Below are positions 7,125 through 15,367 of a DNA stretch of 38,969 bases, one piece after another (position 1 is the first letter of the stretch; every line of letters starts with the position of its first letter). Below the pieces are notes generated by a model. It was not told the DNA's origin. It saw only the letters and a list, made by a program, of their open reading frames with translations, and did no database searches. This stretch comes from Chloroflexota bacterium (GTDB lineage: Bacteria; Chloroflexota; Chloroflexia; QHBQ01; JADMIH01). The stretch is taken from positions 1 through 38,969 of the forward strand of contig JADMIH010000018.1 of the NCBI GenBank assembly GCA_015478675.1, given 5' to 3'. The position numbers and the translations under genes were made by a program.

Positions 7125-10100
7125 CTATTTCCAATACGCCCGAAACCAATCTTCAAAGTTGGTGTTGAAGACGACAAAAAAGCTATATCGGTGCCAGGCG
7201 ATCCGATAATCCTTGTTGAAGGTGTCTAGGACGGGAAATGCAGGTCCGGGTTTACCCGCTGGATTGGACTTGCTGTAATCAGCCCTTCTGCAACTAAAGC
7301 CATCAACGCAAGGTTGATAATCGCTCACTATGCTCCAATCCACATTTACCTGCAAGAGTGCACCCGGTTTTACTCTTGTATTTGCATATAGATAGTCCTT
7401 CAGCTCTGATGACCACCAGAATATCCCATTAGCAGTTGCCGCATCCGCGTTGCTGAGGTAGGGGTCAATCAACGCCACGCTTGCTATTCGCGGATCAACA
7501 GTGCTGAAACCTTGCATTCCTGCTGTTAGATAGGATAAGATCGCCCCGCCTCCAGCACTGTGACCCCACAGATTGATATTCGCGTTGCCTGGTATGCCGG
7601 CAATAGCTGCCTCTAGATTCTTTCGCCCTTGCTCAATACTGGGGGCCGGAACGCCGATCACATGCTGCTTCCGCCAAACGTCCCAACTCGGCAATAAATC
7701 TTCTCCATAGCGCTTGTTTAGGTATTCAGCTTCGGCTGCCCATGCATTGTACTCCTCTCGGAGTAGCGCCTCGAATTCACCAAACTCCTTTGTTGTTGGA
7801 TCTTCGCAAGGACCAGAAACGCAACCATAAACAAAAACGTAGTAGTCCTCTGGTCCGTACCCCAGCGCATCAAAATAACGCAGTGGATTGCCCCTCACAT
7901 AGAGGTACTTGTTGTAATCCTTGAGGTTTCCAGCGTCAGGCACGGTGGGGTCAGCCTGCGTGAAGAAAGAGAGCACAGGATCGTAGTAGCGTGCCCCATA
8001 GTACATCAGCCCGCTCTCTCCATCTAATCGCTGCCCCGTGTACCCTATGCTCGTGCGACTGCTCCCCCAGGAGAAGGCTACCTCTCCGTATGGCTTGTAG
8101 TAGGCGCGGTACACCACCTGCGGAGGGGTTGAGGTGGGGGTGTCCACGATGAGGGTGGTGCTCCCCAGCATATCTCCCACTACCCTGAACTGCCCGTTGC
8201 TCTGCCCCTGCCAGTTGGCCCTCCTCAGCCCCACCAGCTTCTGCCCAAGCATGTAGTAGACGATGTATGCTCGTGCGTTCTGCCCGTTGGGTATCTCCTC
8301 CTCGTACAGGGAGCCTATGTACAGTGTGCGGGTGGTCACAAGCGGTGTGCCTCCCGGTCCTCGCTCGTTGGATACCTTGATCAGCCGCTTGCCCGCCCCA
8401 TCGTACACGTAGTCGTCGGTGGTGCGGCTCAGGTCTGCCCGCATCTCGTCAAGCCCCACCATGCGGTTCTCCGCGTCAAACGTGCGCGACTGAGTCACCC
8501 CGTTCTGGGTGCGCGAGGTCTGGTTGCCCGCCTGGTCGTAGGAGTAGGTGTTGCCTTTATAGGAGGTTGGGGCGTCTTTGTGGGCCGGGTCGTTGTAAGC
8601 GTAGGTCTGTGGAGTGCCCCCTATGGTACGAGTGGTCATGCGGGAGAGGTTGTCGAACTCGTACTGCTCGGTAGGGAAGAGGCTCCCTACCTGGGTAGAT
8701 GTGGAGGAGGCCGAAGAGAGGCGGTTCAGCCAGTCGTATGAGAAGGAGTTGGTGAAGGTGGGGTTGCTTGTAGAGGGGTTGGAGATGTTCTGGTTGGATA
8801 TCGAGGCGACATTGCCATTCTGGTAGTAGCTTGTTGCTAGGTTGAGCAAGGTGGCGTTTGATGTAGTGGCCAATGTCTGGGTGAGCCAGCCCCTCACCGA
8901 GTACTGGTAAGAGGTTGTGAGCAGGTTGTTCTGGGGGGCGCTGCCTTGCTGCAACTGGCTGATCTGACCTCGCTCGTTGTACTGTGTGGAGTAAACCGGG
9001 TTGGGGTTACCCGATACGTTGGAAGTCAGCGACTGAGGCAGCCCCATCCCCTGCTGGTTGTAGCCTATGCTCACCGTTTCGGGGGTGACCTGGGGGTCAG
9101 GGTCGGGGTCAGGATAGGTCACCGAGCGCATCCTGCCGCCCACATCATAGGTGTAACGCACCACGTACTCGGGCAAGGTGTTGTAGTAGTTCGTGGTGGT
9201 GATCACGTCGGCCACCGGCCTGCCCCGCAGGTCGTACTCGTACCCGTGACCGTTGGCCTTCTCCTGACCTTGCCCCTGCAACGTCACTTCTACATAGCGC
9301 AGCCTGCCCCACGAGTACTTGGTAGAGGCGTCACCCAGATCATTGTCATAATAGTACTTCACGTCGGGGATGTCCACTACAGGTGTGGCCGTAGGCTGGT
9401 AATGTGCCGTGCCGTAGTACTTTGCCTTGACGCGGTTCATGCTGTCGTAGGTGAAGAATATCTGGTGGGAGGCGTTGGCTGAGGGGTCCTTGAGGTAGAG
9501 GGCATCTCGCTGCACGGTCATGTTGCCCGCTAGGTCGTACTCGTACTGCCACTGCCCCATGTCCGGGTCTTGCATCTGAGACTTGCGCCCCAGACCATCA
9601 TACTTGATCGTGGTGAGCACAGGACCCGCTGATGTGGTGCCGTCGGGGTCGCGCGTGACGGTAGTGAGGCGGTCGAGCACGTCGTACTGGTAGGCCACCT
9701 TGGGGTCTATGCGGAACCCCGCGCACGGCGGGCACGACTGCTCCATCACCAGGTCGGTGCGGCCTGAAAGGTCCGTGCGCTGCCACTTCTGTCTGCCTTC
9801 CTCGTCCCGCACTCCCGTCCACAGGAGGAGGGAATAGTCGTATATGATCTGGGAGCCGTCCGGGTTCACCACCATAGAGGGACGTCCTGCACCGTCCTGG
9901 TACTGGACGGTCTTTGGCGCGTTGGGGTCGAGAGGCACGTACTGGGTCGGGCTGGCGGTCGCCAGGTAGGGCATGGTGGTGGAGGAGAGCACGCCCGTCA
10001 CCGTGTAGGTGTTGGCCACCACTACCACCTGGTTGGTGTTGCGGTCCTTTGGCGATACGTCTTCCAACGCGCGCCCCCTCCCGTCGAACCAGCGGGTCTG

Positions 10101-13100
10101 CCAGCCGTACTCGTTGGTGGGGGCGTCGAGCCGCTTCTGGTACTGGATGTACAGGTTGAGGGTGGGCGTCATCACCTGCTGGTTGATGTCCGGGAAGATG
10201 TATCGCTCGTTCGGGTTGTTGGCGTCACTCTCGCCCACCACCCATGAGCGGGCGGGTCTGCCGAAGGTGTCGTACTCCTGGCGCGTGACCATGCCGTTCA
10301 TGTCGGTCATCACGCTGGTCGCGTCCAACGTGAAGTCGTAGGCCGTCGTTTCGCTGCGCCCGTTCGGGTACGTAACCGCTACCGGGAAGGAGCGGTAGTA
10401 TGTGTCGAACTGGGTAGTGATGGTAACGCCGTTGGGGTCGGTCACCTGGTCGCGGTTGCCCCACTGGTCGTAGCGGAAGAACTGCGAGCTGTGCGGAGGA
10501 GTGCGTACGCCGTTTACGACCCCCACCTGCTTCGCCTGGGTGAGGTCTCCCTTGCCGCCCGGCGGTATTTCGCCGTAGTTAGGCTGGTTGTCGTAGAAGT
10601 ACTGCGTCTCGGCCATCAGCACTGTGTTGGTTATCCCCTGGTAGGCGAGGGTCTGCCCAACCTTGTCCACGATGTACTGCTGGGTTGTAGTCAGCACCGC
10701 GAACGAGGAAACGGTGCTGCGCTCGTCCCCTTCCGCGCCGTCGGCGGCATCCCCGAAGTCGTTGGCCCTGGTGCGGTTGCCGTAGGGGTCATAGTCGTAG
10801 GTCTGCCTGCTCCGCTTCGACTGCCCGACCTGGCTGCCCTCGCCGTACTTGATCGCCTGGCTCTCGACCACCGGCACGAACCTTATGTTCATGGCCTCGG
10901 CGTTGTTGGCCCGCCCCACCAGAGGCTCCTCGCGGAAAGCCTGCGCGGTCGTCTCAGCAGGGGTCCGGTCCCCGTAGGTGGAGTCCGACTGCGAATAGAG
11001 GGTGCGCCACTCCCGGTACTCGTCCACCAGCGTAGCGTACTCTCCACCCACTTCCTGGATAACCTGATGCTTGAACTTCCAGGTGCGCCCGATGGGGAGC
11101 TTCGGTATCAGCAGCGCCGCGTTGTTGGGGTCGTAGCGGTCGCCCGACTTGATCTGGATGTAGTCTTTGTTCGGCTCCAGGTCAGTCCTGTCGAAATAGA
11201 GCTGTAGCGCAAAGCGCCCGTCGGGCGAGGTATGCAGGCGCAGCCTGTACCAGTAGCCCACCCGAAACCCTTCGGAGGACCACTGCGGGCGCAACGGGAA
11301 GTAGGTGGAGAGGTCCCTCTCGCCCGGCGTGCCGTTGACGCTCCAGACCAGCTTCGGGTAGTGCAAATACGTGCCTTTGCCGGTGTCGCGCGGGTACATC
11401 ACCAGCCCCCAGTAGTCGCCGGCGTCGTTCTGCAGCTTCCAGACGGCCTGCATGCGGGAGGTGCTGGGGGGCGGCTCGGGCTGGCCGTTGAACAGCATGA
11501 AGCGCACGGTCACGTCAGACCCGTCGGTCACCCCTGACTTGCGCTCTATGTAAGGGGTGGCGCTGGGGTTGCCCGAGGGAGGCTGGAGCTTCCAGACGTA
11601 ATTGGGAGTAGGGGTGGGCGTGGTCGAAGGGGACGCGGTGGGGCTGGGGTCCAGGCGCTGCGTCACGTCTTGCGTTATGGTCCAGTCGGCGTTGGTGGCG
11701 GGGGTGGCGTCCATATAGTCGGTGAAGGTGTTGGCCTTGCCCGACTGCGCCCGCCACTCTTTGCCCTTGAGGTCGTCGGTCTGGCTGTAGTAGTAGTCGG
11801 TTACCTGGCCCATCGGGTCAAATACCCGCACCCAGCCGAAACCTCGGAACTGCGTGGCCTCTTTGCGCAATGGGAAGCGGTAGCCGGGGTCGGCTTCTTC
11901 GGAGATCTCTCGAATATTGGTCATCGAGCCAATCTGCTCGTACTGGTACAGGGCGTTATGCGGGTTGCTCTGCCCTGGCCCGGGCGGGGGCGCATCGAGG
12001 CCATCGTACACCCGTTTGGCGCGCACCCTCCTGTATGCCCCTGCGGCGTCCCCTCCCGCCGCGTCGTAATAGTAGCCCACCGAGCCGCCATAGCCGTTCT
12101 TTGCCGAGCAAATCTTGCCCCGGTCGTAACGGTCAACGCCGCTGTCGGGGCACGTGGCCGGGGAGATGTAGTCGAACGTGGTCTTTGGGAGTTGCTGCTG
12201 CTGACCCGTTATGTCGTTGGGCTTGCCCTTTGGAGTGATGCCCGACAGCGTCAAGTGTGGGCGCATGACAGGCGTGGGCGTGGGTGTGGAAGTGTCGGTA
12301 GGGCGGGGAGTGGGCTCCGGAAGCTGTATGCTGTAATTCTGGTCAAGCTCATACGTGCGTAGTATCTTGAATTGCCCGGACCCTTGTTGCTTCCGCTCGA
12401 CTGTGATCTTACTGATCCGGTAGGACTGGTAAACGTCGCTGTCAATGTCCTGTTGGCTGACGTCCTCATACCCGCCTATGGCTCGCGGCACCACATCGAA
12501 AGTCACCCTGACCTTTTCCCCGCCCGAGCCATCTCCGGCAGCGCCATAAACGATCTGGTACGGGTAAACGGCTCTGGTCTTGTCAGGATTCGTGGGGTTG
12601 ATCTCGGTCGGTTCCTGATCCTTGAGGGTAGTGGTGGAGTCCTGCCACTTGTACGAGTAGGTGATGGTGTTGCCGTGAACGTCGGTGGCCTGGCGCAACA
12701 TCCACTTGTACGTGGTCCGGCCCGTGGGAGGATTGACGTCATCGGTTACGAGTGCGTTCAAGTCGAAATCATACTTGGTGCCGCTCTTGTCCCATGCTAC
12801 CCAGGAGTCGGTGGTTCGGGTGATGCCCACCGTCCCCGTGATGTACTCTATGCGGGCGAAACTTTCGTTGGAGGTGTGCCAGTAGCCGTCTTTGCCCAGC
12901 ACGAGGTCGCCGTTGATGCCGTCCACCACGATGGAGGCTGTCCAGGGCTGGTATGTGGAGTCGCTTCCCCAGTTTTGTTTGGTGGCCGCTATGTAGCTGC
13001 TGGAGAGGCTCCAGCCCCACCCGACATTGGATGTACCCTGCTGTCTGACGTCCACACGGTCAACGTTGCCTGAGTTATAGCTGAGAGACACTTTAGGGCC

Positions 13101-14219
13101 GAAGCCTCCCGGCCCAGGCGGCAGATTTAGGGGGTACTGGATATTAGACGTACCGGTCTGCAAGTCCACTTCGAAATTGTCTACGCTCGGTACGTAGTTC
13201 TTCACCTTATCGAAGGGCGGGTCGACGGCCCAAAGGCTGAAATGGGGCGTGGTCGCTACCAGCTGGTTGCTCTGCGGGTCCCAGTCGGTGCGCACCGGCT
13301 GCCACGATTGGCTGGTCTCATCGAACGTATATACGTCCAGAGGCCAGCCGCTCACGCCTGCCGAGTTGAGGGTGGTCACATCCCACAGGAGCACCACATC
13401 CTTGGTAAACCGCTCCACCGGCTGTGACTGCCCTCCCACGCTATGGGTGGCCGTAAGCTCATACATATAGCTGAGCTGGTGGCCGTTGCGGTAGGCCCTG
13501 CCATCGCCCTGCGGGAGGGTGACACGATTCACCTGAACCAGGATAGTGTCGGTAAGCGGCACCACTCCTGGTCTCAGCCCGAGCGTGAGGCCACCGTCCT
13601 GGCTTCGTACCCTGCCGCCGGTCAGCCCGCTCACCAATGTCCCAGTGATCGTGCCGGTCAGGATCGGCAGCGAGTTGACTTCGGACAGCAACGTATTCCG
13701 TGCCCGCTCTAACGCCTGGTCATTGTAGTTTGTATCGGGAGGGCGCGTGACAGTCGGTGCAGGTGTAGGTATGGTGATAGTGTAGGTGGGAGGCGGGGTG
13801 TTCTCGATCGGTGTGCTGCTGGCACTGGCTGTGGCGCTGGCGATAGCAGTGGAGATACTGGTGCTTGAGGGCACCGGTGCCGTGGAGGTTGTAGAGATCG
13901 TAGGGGTGGTGGAAATCACAGCCACAGGTGCTGCGCCTGCGCTATTGGCCAAGGTCGCCGGATCACTACCGGGTGAGGCAGATGCATACGCAACAGGAGA
14001 AGGGGAGTAGGCGACGTAGAAGAGGTTCGCCAGCAGAGTTACGATAGCAAGCCAGGTTACAATCAGGTTGCCAAAATAGACTTTCTGACGCCATATATGC
14101 CGAGCGAGAGCCTTGTAAAAGATGAATGGAGAGGCATGCTGAGAGGCAGAGGCATAGCGTCTAATGAGGCTGTGACGGGTGTGGCGGGTGTGGCGGGTGT
14201 GGCGGCAGTTGCTGTACAT
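7125..14219 (-). CDS. RHS/SpvB-like repeat protein with C-terminal alpha/beta-hydrolase tip
   Basis: The product is 2364 residues. AAGGGA about 8 nt upstream supports the start. Residues ~50-72 are a transmembrane or signal segment, followed by a Ser/Thr/Pro linker to ~160. Around 360-430 a region including SVDNFEVDLQTGTSNIQYP and GPKVSLSYNSG resembles the N-terminus of SpvB/TcC-type toxins. At ~890-1060 a domain including VWKLQNDAGDYWGLV looks like a LamG-type insert. From there to ~2120 come YD-repeats (for example YDxxGR) and the classic core end with YTGQRLDGESGLMYYGARYY. The variable tip (~2120-2364) has GHSAGG (Ser ~2222), a downstream Asp (VALIDPY) and a late His (IAWHRY), consistent with a Ser-Asp-His alpha/beta hydrolase or lipase. 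In this family the core forms a shell around the toxic tip. Here it is transposon cargo, read in the same direction as tnpA. Lipase activity and a role in competition are inference. Confidence 0.88.
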   Translation of the reverse strand: MYSNCRHTRHTRHTRHSLIRRYASASQHASPFIFYKALARHIWRQKVYFGNLIVTWLAIVTLLANLFYVAYSPSPVAYASASPGSDPATLANSAGAAPVAVISTTPTISTTSTAPVPSSTSISTAIASATASASSTPIENTPPPTYTITIPTPAPTVTRPPDTNYNDQALERARNTLLSEVNSLPILTGTITGTLVSGLTGGRVRSQDGGLTLGLRPGVVPLTDTILVQVNRVTLPQGDGRAYRNGHQLSYMYELTATHSVGGQSQPVERFTKDVVLLWDVTTLNSAGVSGWPLDVYTFDETSQSWQPVRTDWDPQSNQLVATTPHFSLWAVDPPFDKVKNYVPSVDNFEVDLQTGTSNIQYPLNLPPGPGGFGPKVSLSYNSGNVDRVDVRQQGTSNVGWGWSLSSSYIAATKQNWGSDSTYQPWTASIVVDGINGDLVLGKDGYWHTSNESFARIEYITGTVGITRTTDSWVAWDKSGTKYDFDLNALVTDDVNPPTGRTTYKWMLRQATDVHGNTITYSYKWQDSTTTLKDQEPTEINPTNPDKTRAVYPYQIVYGAAGDGSGGEKVRVTFDVVPRAIGGYEDVSQQDIDSDVYQSYRISKITVERKQQGSGQFKILRTYELDQNYSIQLPEPTPRPTDTSTPTPTPVMRPHLTLSGITPKGKPNDITGQQQQLPKTTFDYISPATCPDSGVDRYDRGKICSAKNGYGGSVGYYYDAAGGDAAGAYRRVRAKRVYDGLDAPPPGPGQSNPHNALYQYEQIGSMTNIREISEEADPGYRFPLRKEATQFRGFGWVRVFDPMGQVTDYYYSQTDDLKGKEWRAQSGKANTFTDYMDATPATNADWTITQDVTQRLDPSPTASPSTTPTPTPNYVWKLQPPSGNPSATPYIERKSGVTDGSDVTVRFMLFNGQPEPPPSTSRMQAVWKLQNDAGDYWGLVMYPRDTGKGTYLHYPKLVWSVNGTPGERDLSTYFPLRPQWSSEGFRVGYWYRLRLHTSPDGRFALQLYFDRTDLEPNKDYIQIKSGDRYDPNNAALLIPKLPIGRTWKFKHQVIQEVGGEYATLVDEYREWRTLYSQSDSTYGDRTPAETTAQAFREEPLVGRANNAEAMNIRFVPVVESQAIKYGEGSQVGQSKRSRQTYDYDPYGNRTRANDFGDAADGAEGDERSTVSSFAVLTTTQQYIVDKVGQTLAYQGITNTVLMAETQYFYDNQPNYGEIPPGGKGDLTQAKQVGVVNGVRTPPHSSQFFRYDQWGNRDQVTDPNGVTITTQFDTYYRSFPVAVTYPNGRSETTAYDFTLDATSVMTDMNGMVTRQEYDTFGRPARSWVVGESDANNPNERYIFPDINQQVMTPTLNLYIQYQKRLDAPTNEYGWQTRWFDGRGRALEDVSPKDRNTNQVVVVANTYTVTGVLSSTTMPYLATASPTQYVPLDPNAPKTVQYQDGAGRPSMVVNPDGSQIIYDYSLLLWTGVRDEEGRQKWQRTDLSGRTDLVMEQSCPPCAGFRIDPKVAYQYDVLDRLTTVTRDPDGTTSAGPVLTTIKYDGLGRKSQMQDPDMGQWQYEYDLAGNMTVQRDALYLKDPSANASHQIFFTYDSMNRVKAKYYGTAHYQPTATPVVDIPDVKYYYDNDLGDASTKYSWGRLRYVEVTLQGQGQEKANGHGYEYDLRGRPVADVITTTNYYNTLPEYVVRYTYDVGGRMRSVTYPDPDPDPQVTPETVSIGYNQQGMGLPQSLTSNVSGNPNPVYSTQYNERGQISQLQQGSAPQNNLLTTSYQYSVRGWLTQTLATTSNATLLNLATSYYQNGNVASISNQNISNPSTSNPTFTNSFSYDWLNRLSSASSTSTQVGSLFPTEQYEFDNLSRMTTRTIGGTPQTYAYNDPAHKDAPTSYKGNTYSYDQAGNQTSRTQNGVTQSRTFDAENRMVGLDEMRADLSRTTDDYVYDGAGKRLIKVSNERGPGGTPLVTTRTLYIGSLYEEEIPNGQNARAYIVYYMLGQKLVGLRRANWQGQSNGQFRVVGDMLGSTTLIVDTPTSTPPQVVYRAYYKPYGEVAFSWGSSRTSIGYTGQRLDGESGLMYYGARYYDPVLSFFTQADPTVPDAGNLKDYNKYLYVRGNPLRYFDALGYGPEDYYVFVYGCVSGPCEDPTTKEFGEFEALLREEYNAWAAEAEYLNKRYGEDLLPSWDVWRKQHVIGVPAPSIEQGRKNLEAAIAGIPGNANINLWGHSAGGGAILSYLTAGMQGFSTVDPRIASVALIDPYLSNADAATANGIFWWSSELKDYLYANTRVKPGALLQVNVDWSIVSDYQPCVDGFSCRRADYSKSNPAGKPGPAFPVLDTFNKDYRIAWHRYSFFVVFNTNFEDWFRAYWK
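7924..8806 (-). repeat. 883-bp exact direct repeat, copy inside the full-length RHS gene
   Basis: Partner of 5647-6529, in the same orientation. It codes for the last core module, just before the variable hydrolase tip. Confidence 0.9.
14172..14207 (-). repeat. 9-bp tandem repeat at the start of the RHS gene
   Basis: Four units of GTGGCGGGT or a close variant code for HTR-HTR-HTR-H within the first 16 residues of the protein. The repeat keeps the frame. Confidence 0.8.
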
Positions 14220-14488
14220 GGTGAGTTCCCTTCAAGATACTGAACTTCTCGTCTTTGAGAAGCCGTAAGAAATAGTGGAACAAACAATAATAACGTAGCA
14301 ACACTGGTTGGAACAGCTATTCAGTTGGCGTTGAGATATTCTACCCAACTCCGTGACTTGAGTCAAGGCATTATCCGGCGATTTTGAGCGCAGCCCTTAC
14401 GTACTTATGTAGTGACTCGCATTTCTGGAAAGCAACCAATCAGCACGTCAGGCGAGGGAAGCTGCAAGGAGCTACATCTGCGTCCAGG
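14220..14488. other. Gap between the recombinase and RHS genes, possible promoter or recombination site
   Basis: No gene is seen. A 6-bp perfect hairpin (CTTCTC/GAGAAG, 14245-14262) sits just ahead of the RHS start on the minus strand. A resolution site for the tyrosine recombinase could lie here or upstream of tnpA, but I cannot identify a convincing paired core site in either place. Confidence 0.3.
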
Positions 14489-15367
14489 TCATACAGGAAA
14501 ACGTCCTATAACCCCATCATATTCCCGCTGTGCCTCACCCATTGCCAGTCTGGAATAGATCTCCAGAGACTGCCGGCTGGCATGGCCGGAGTAGGGCTGG
14601 ATGAGCGCATCATCTATCCCCTGCTTCTTCAGCCAGGTCAATAGAAAGTGGCGCAGCTTGTGCGGCGAGATCGGCTGAGCCATGCCCGCTTCTCGGCTGT
14701 ACCGGGCCAGTATCTTGCGGACACCGCGCTCGCTATACTTGCGTTTCCAACTCGACTCGAACAGGTACACCGCCCCCTTGTGGTGCTGCGCTTGCATATG
14801 CAGGGCAAGGGCCTCTTTGAATGAGGTTGGGAAGAGGACCAGCCGGTCCTTGCCCCCCTTGCCTGCGATGACCTTGATCTGGCACTGCTCCAGGTCCACG
14901 CCCTCCAGTCGCATGTTGACCAGTTCGCTGACCCGCGCTCCTGTGTACAGCAGCAGCTTGATCATGATCACATCCTGGAAGTTGCGAGCACGGGACTGCC
15001 CAGATTGCCACACCACTTTATAGTAGCGCCTGATCTCCGCCTCGGTGGGCACGTATGGCAACTTCTTGGCGGTCCTGGGCACGCTCACCTCTAACTCGAC
15101 TCGCAGATAACGGAACAGCTCTTTCATATATGTATAGTCTGGCCGTTCGCCACGCAGGTATTTGGCCAGCTCTTTGGCCTTTTTTCTGGCCGGTGTGCGT
15201 GCCGGCAACACCGACAATGCTGGCACGCGCTCCGGCGCATCCTGCTGGGCACGCTCGGTCTCGGTACTCGTATCTGTGTGGCCGTTTCTGCTGAAGCGAT
15301 CACCTAGATTCACGCGGCTATTGATTCGCCCAGTCCCGCTACTGGTGCTTTTGGCGCTCTTAGTCAT
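14489..15367 (-). CDS. Tyrosine recombinase (TnpI/XerC-like), predicted cointegrate resolvase
   Basis: The ATG at 15367 gives 292 residues. GGAGG lies about 7 nt upstream, and the start overlaps the tnpA stop as ATGA. The longer upstream reading would run inside tnpA and is rejected. The tyrosine-recombinase residues are visible: Arg in TGARVSEL (~143), Lys in GKGGKDR (~171), His and Arg in PHKLRH (~234), His in SGHAS (~262) and the nucleophile Tyr in EIYSRL (~271). The N-terminal ~40 residues are polar and low in complexity. Most Tn3-family elements use a serine resolvase. A minority (Tn4430 type) use a tyrosine recombinase called TnpI to resolve cointegrates, which is the likely role here given the coupling to tnpA. 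An integron or phage integrase is less likely in this context. Confidence 0.9.
   Translation of the reverse strand: MTKSAKSTSSGTGRINSRVNLGDRFSRNGHTDTSTETERAQQDAPERVPALSVLPARTPARKKAKELAKYLRGERPDYTYMKELFRYLRVELEVSVPRTAKKLPYVPTEAEIRRYYKVVWQSGQSRARNFQDVIMIKLLLYTGARVSELVNMRLEGVDLEQCQIKVIAGKGGKDRLVLFPTSFKEALALHMQAQHHKGAVYLFESSWKRKYSERGVRKILARYSREAGMAQPISPHKLRHFLLTWLKKQGIDDALIQPYSGHASRQSLEIYSRLAMGEAQREYDGVIGRFPV

Noticed and set aside
8946..13073. Several plus-strand open frames of 100-240 codons within the RHS gene
   Set aside because: All lie antisense to the RHS gene and reflect its GC-rich codon use. None shows a protein family.
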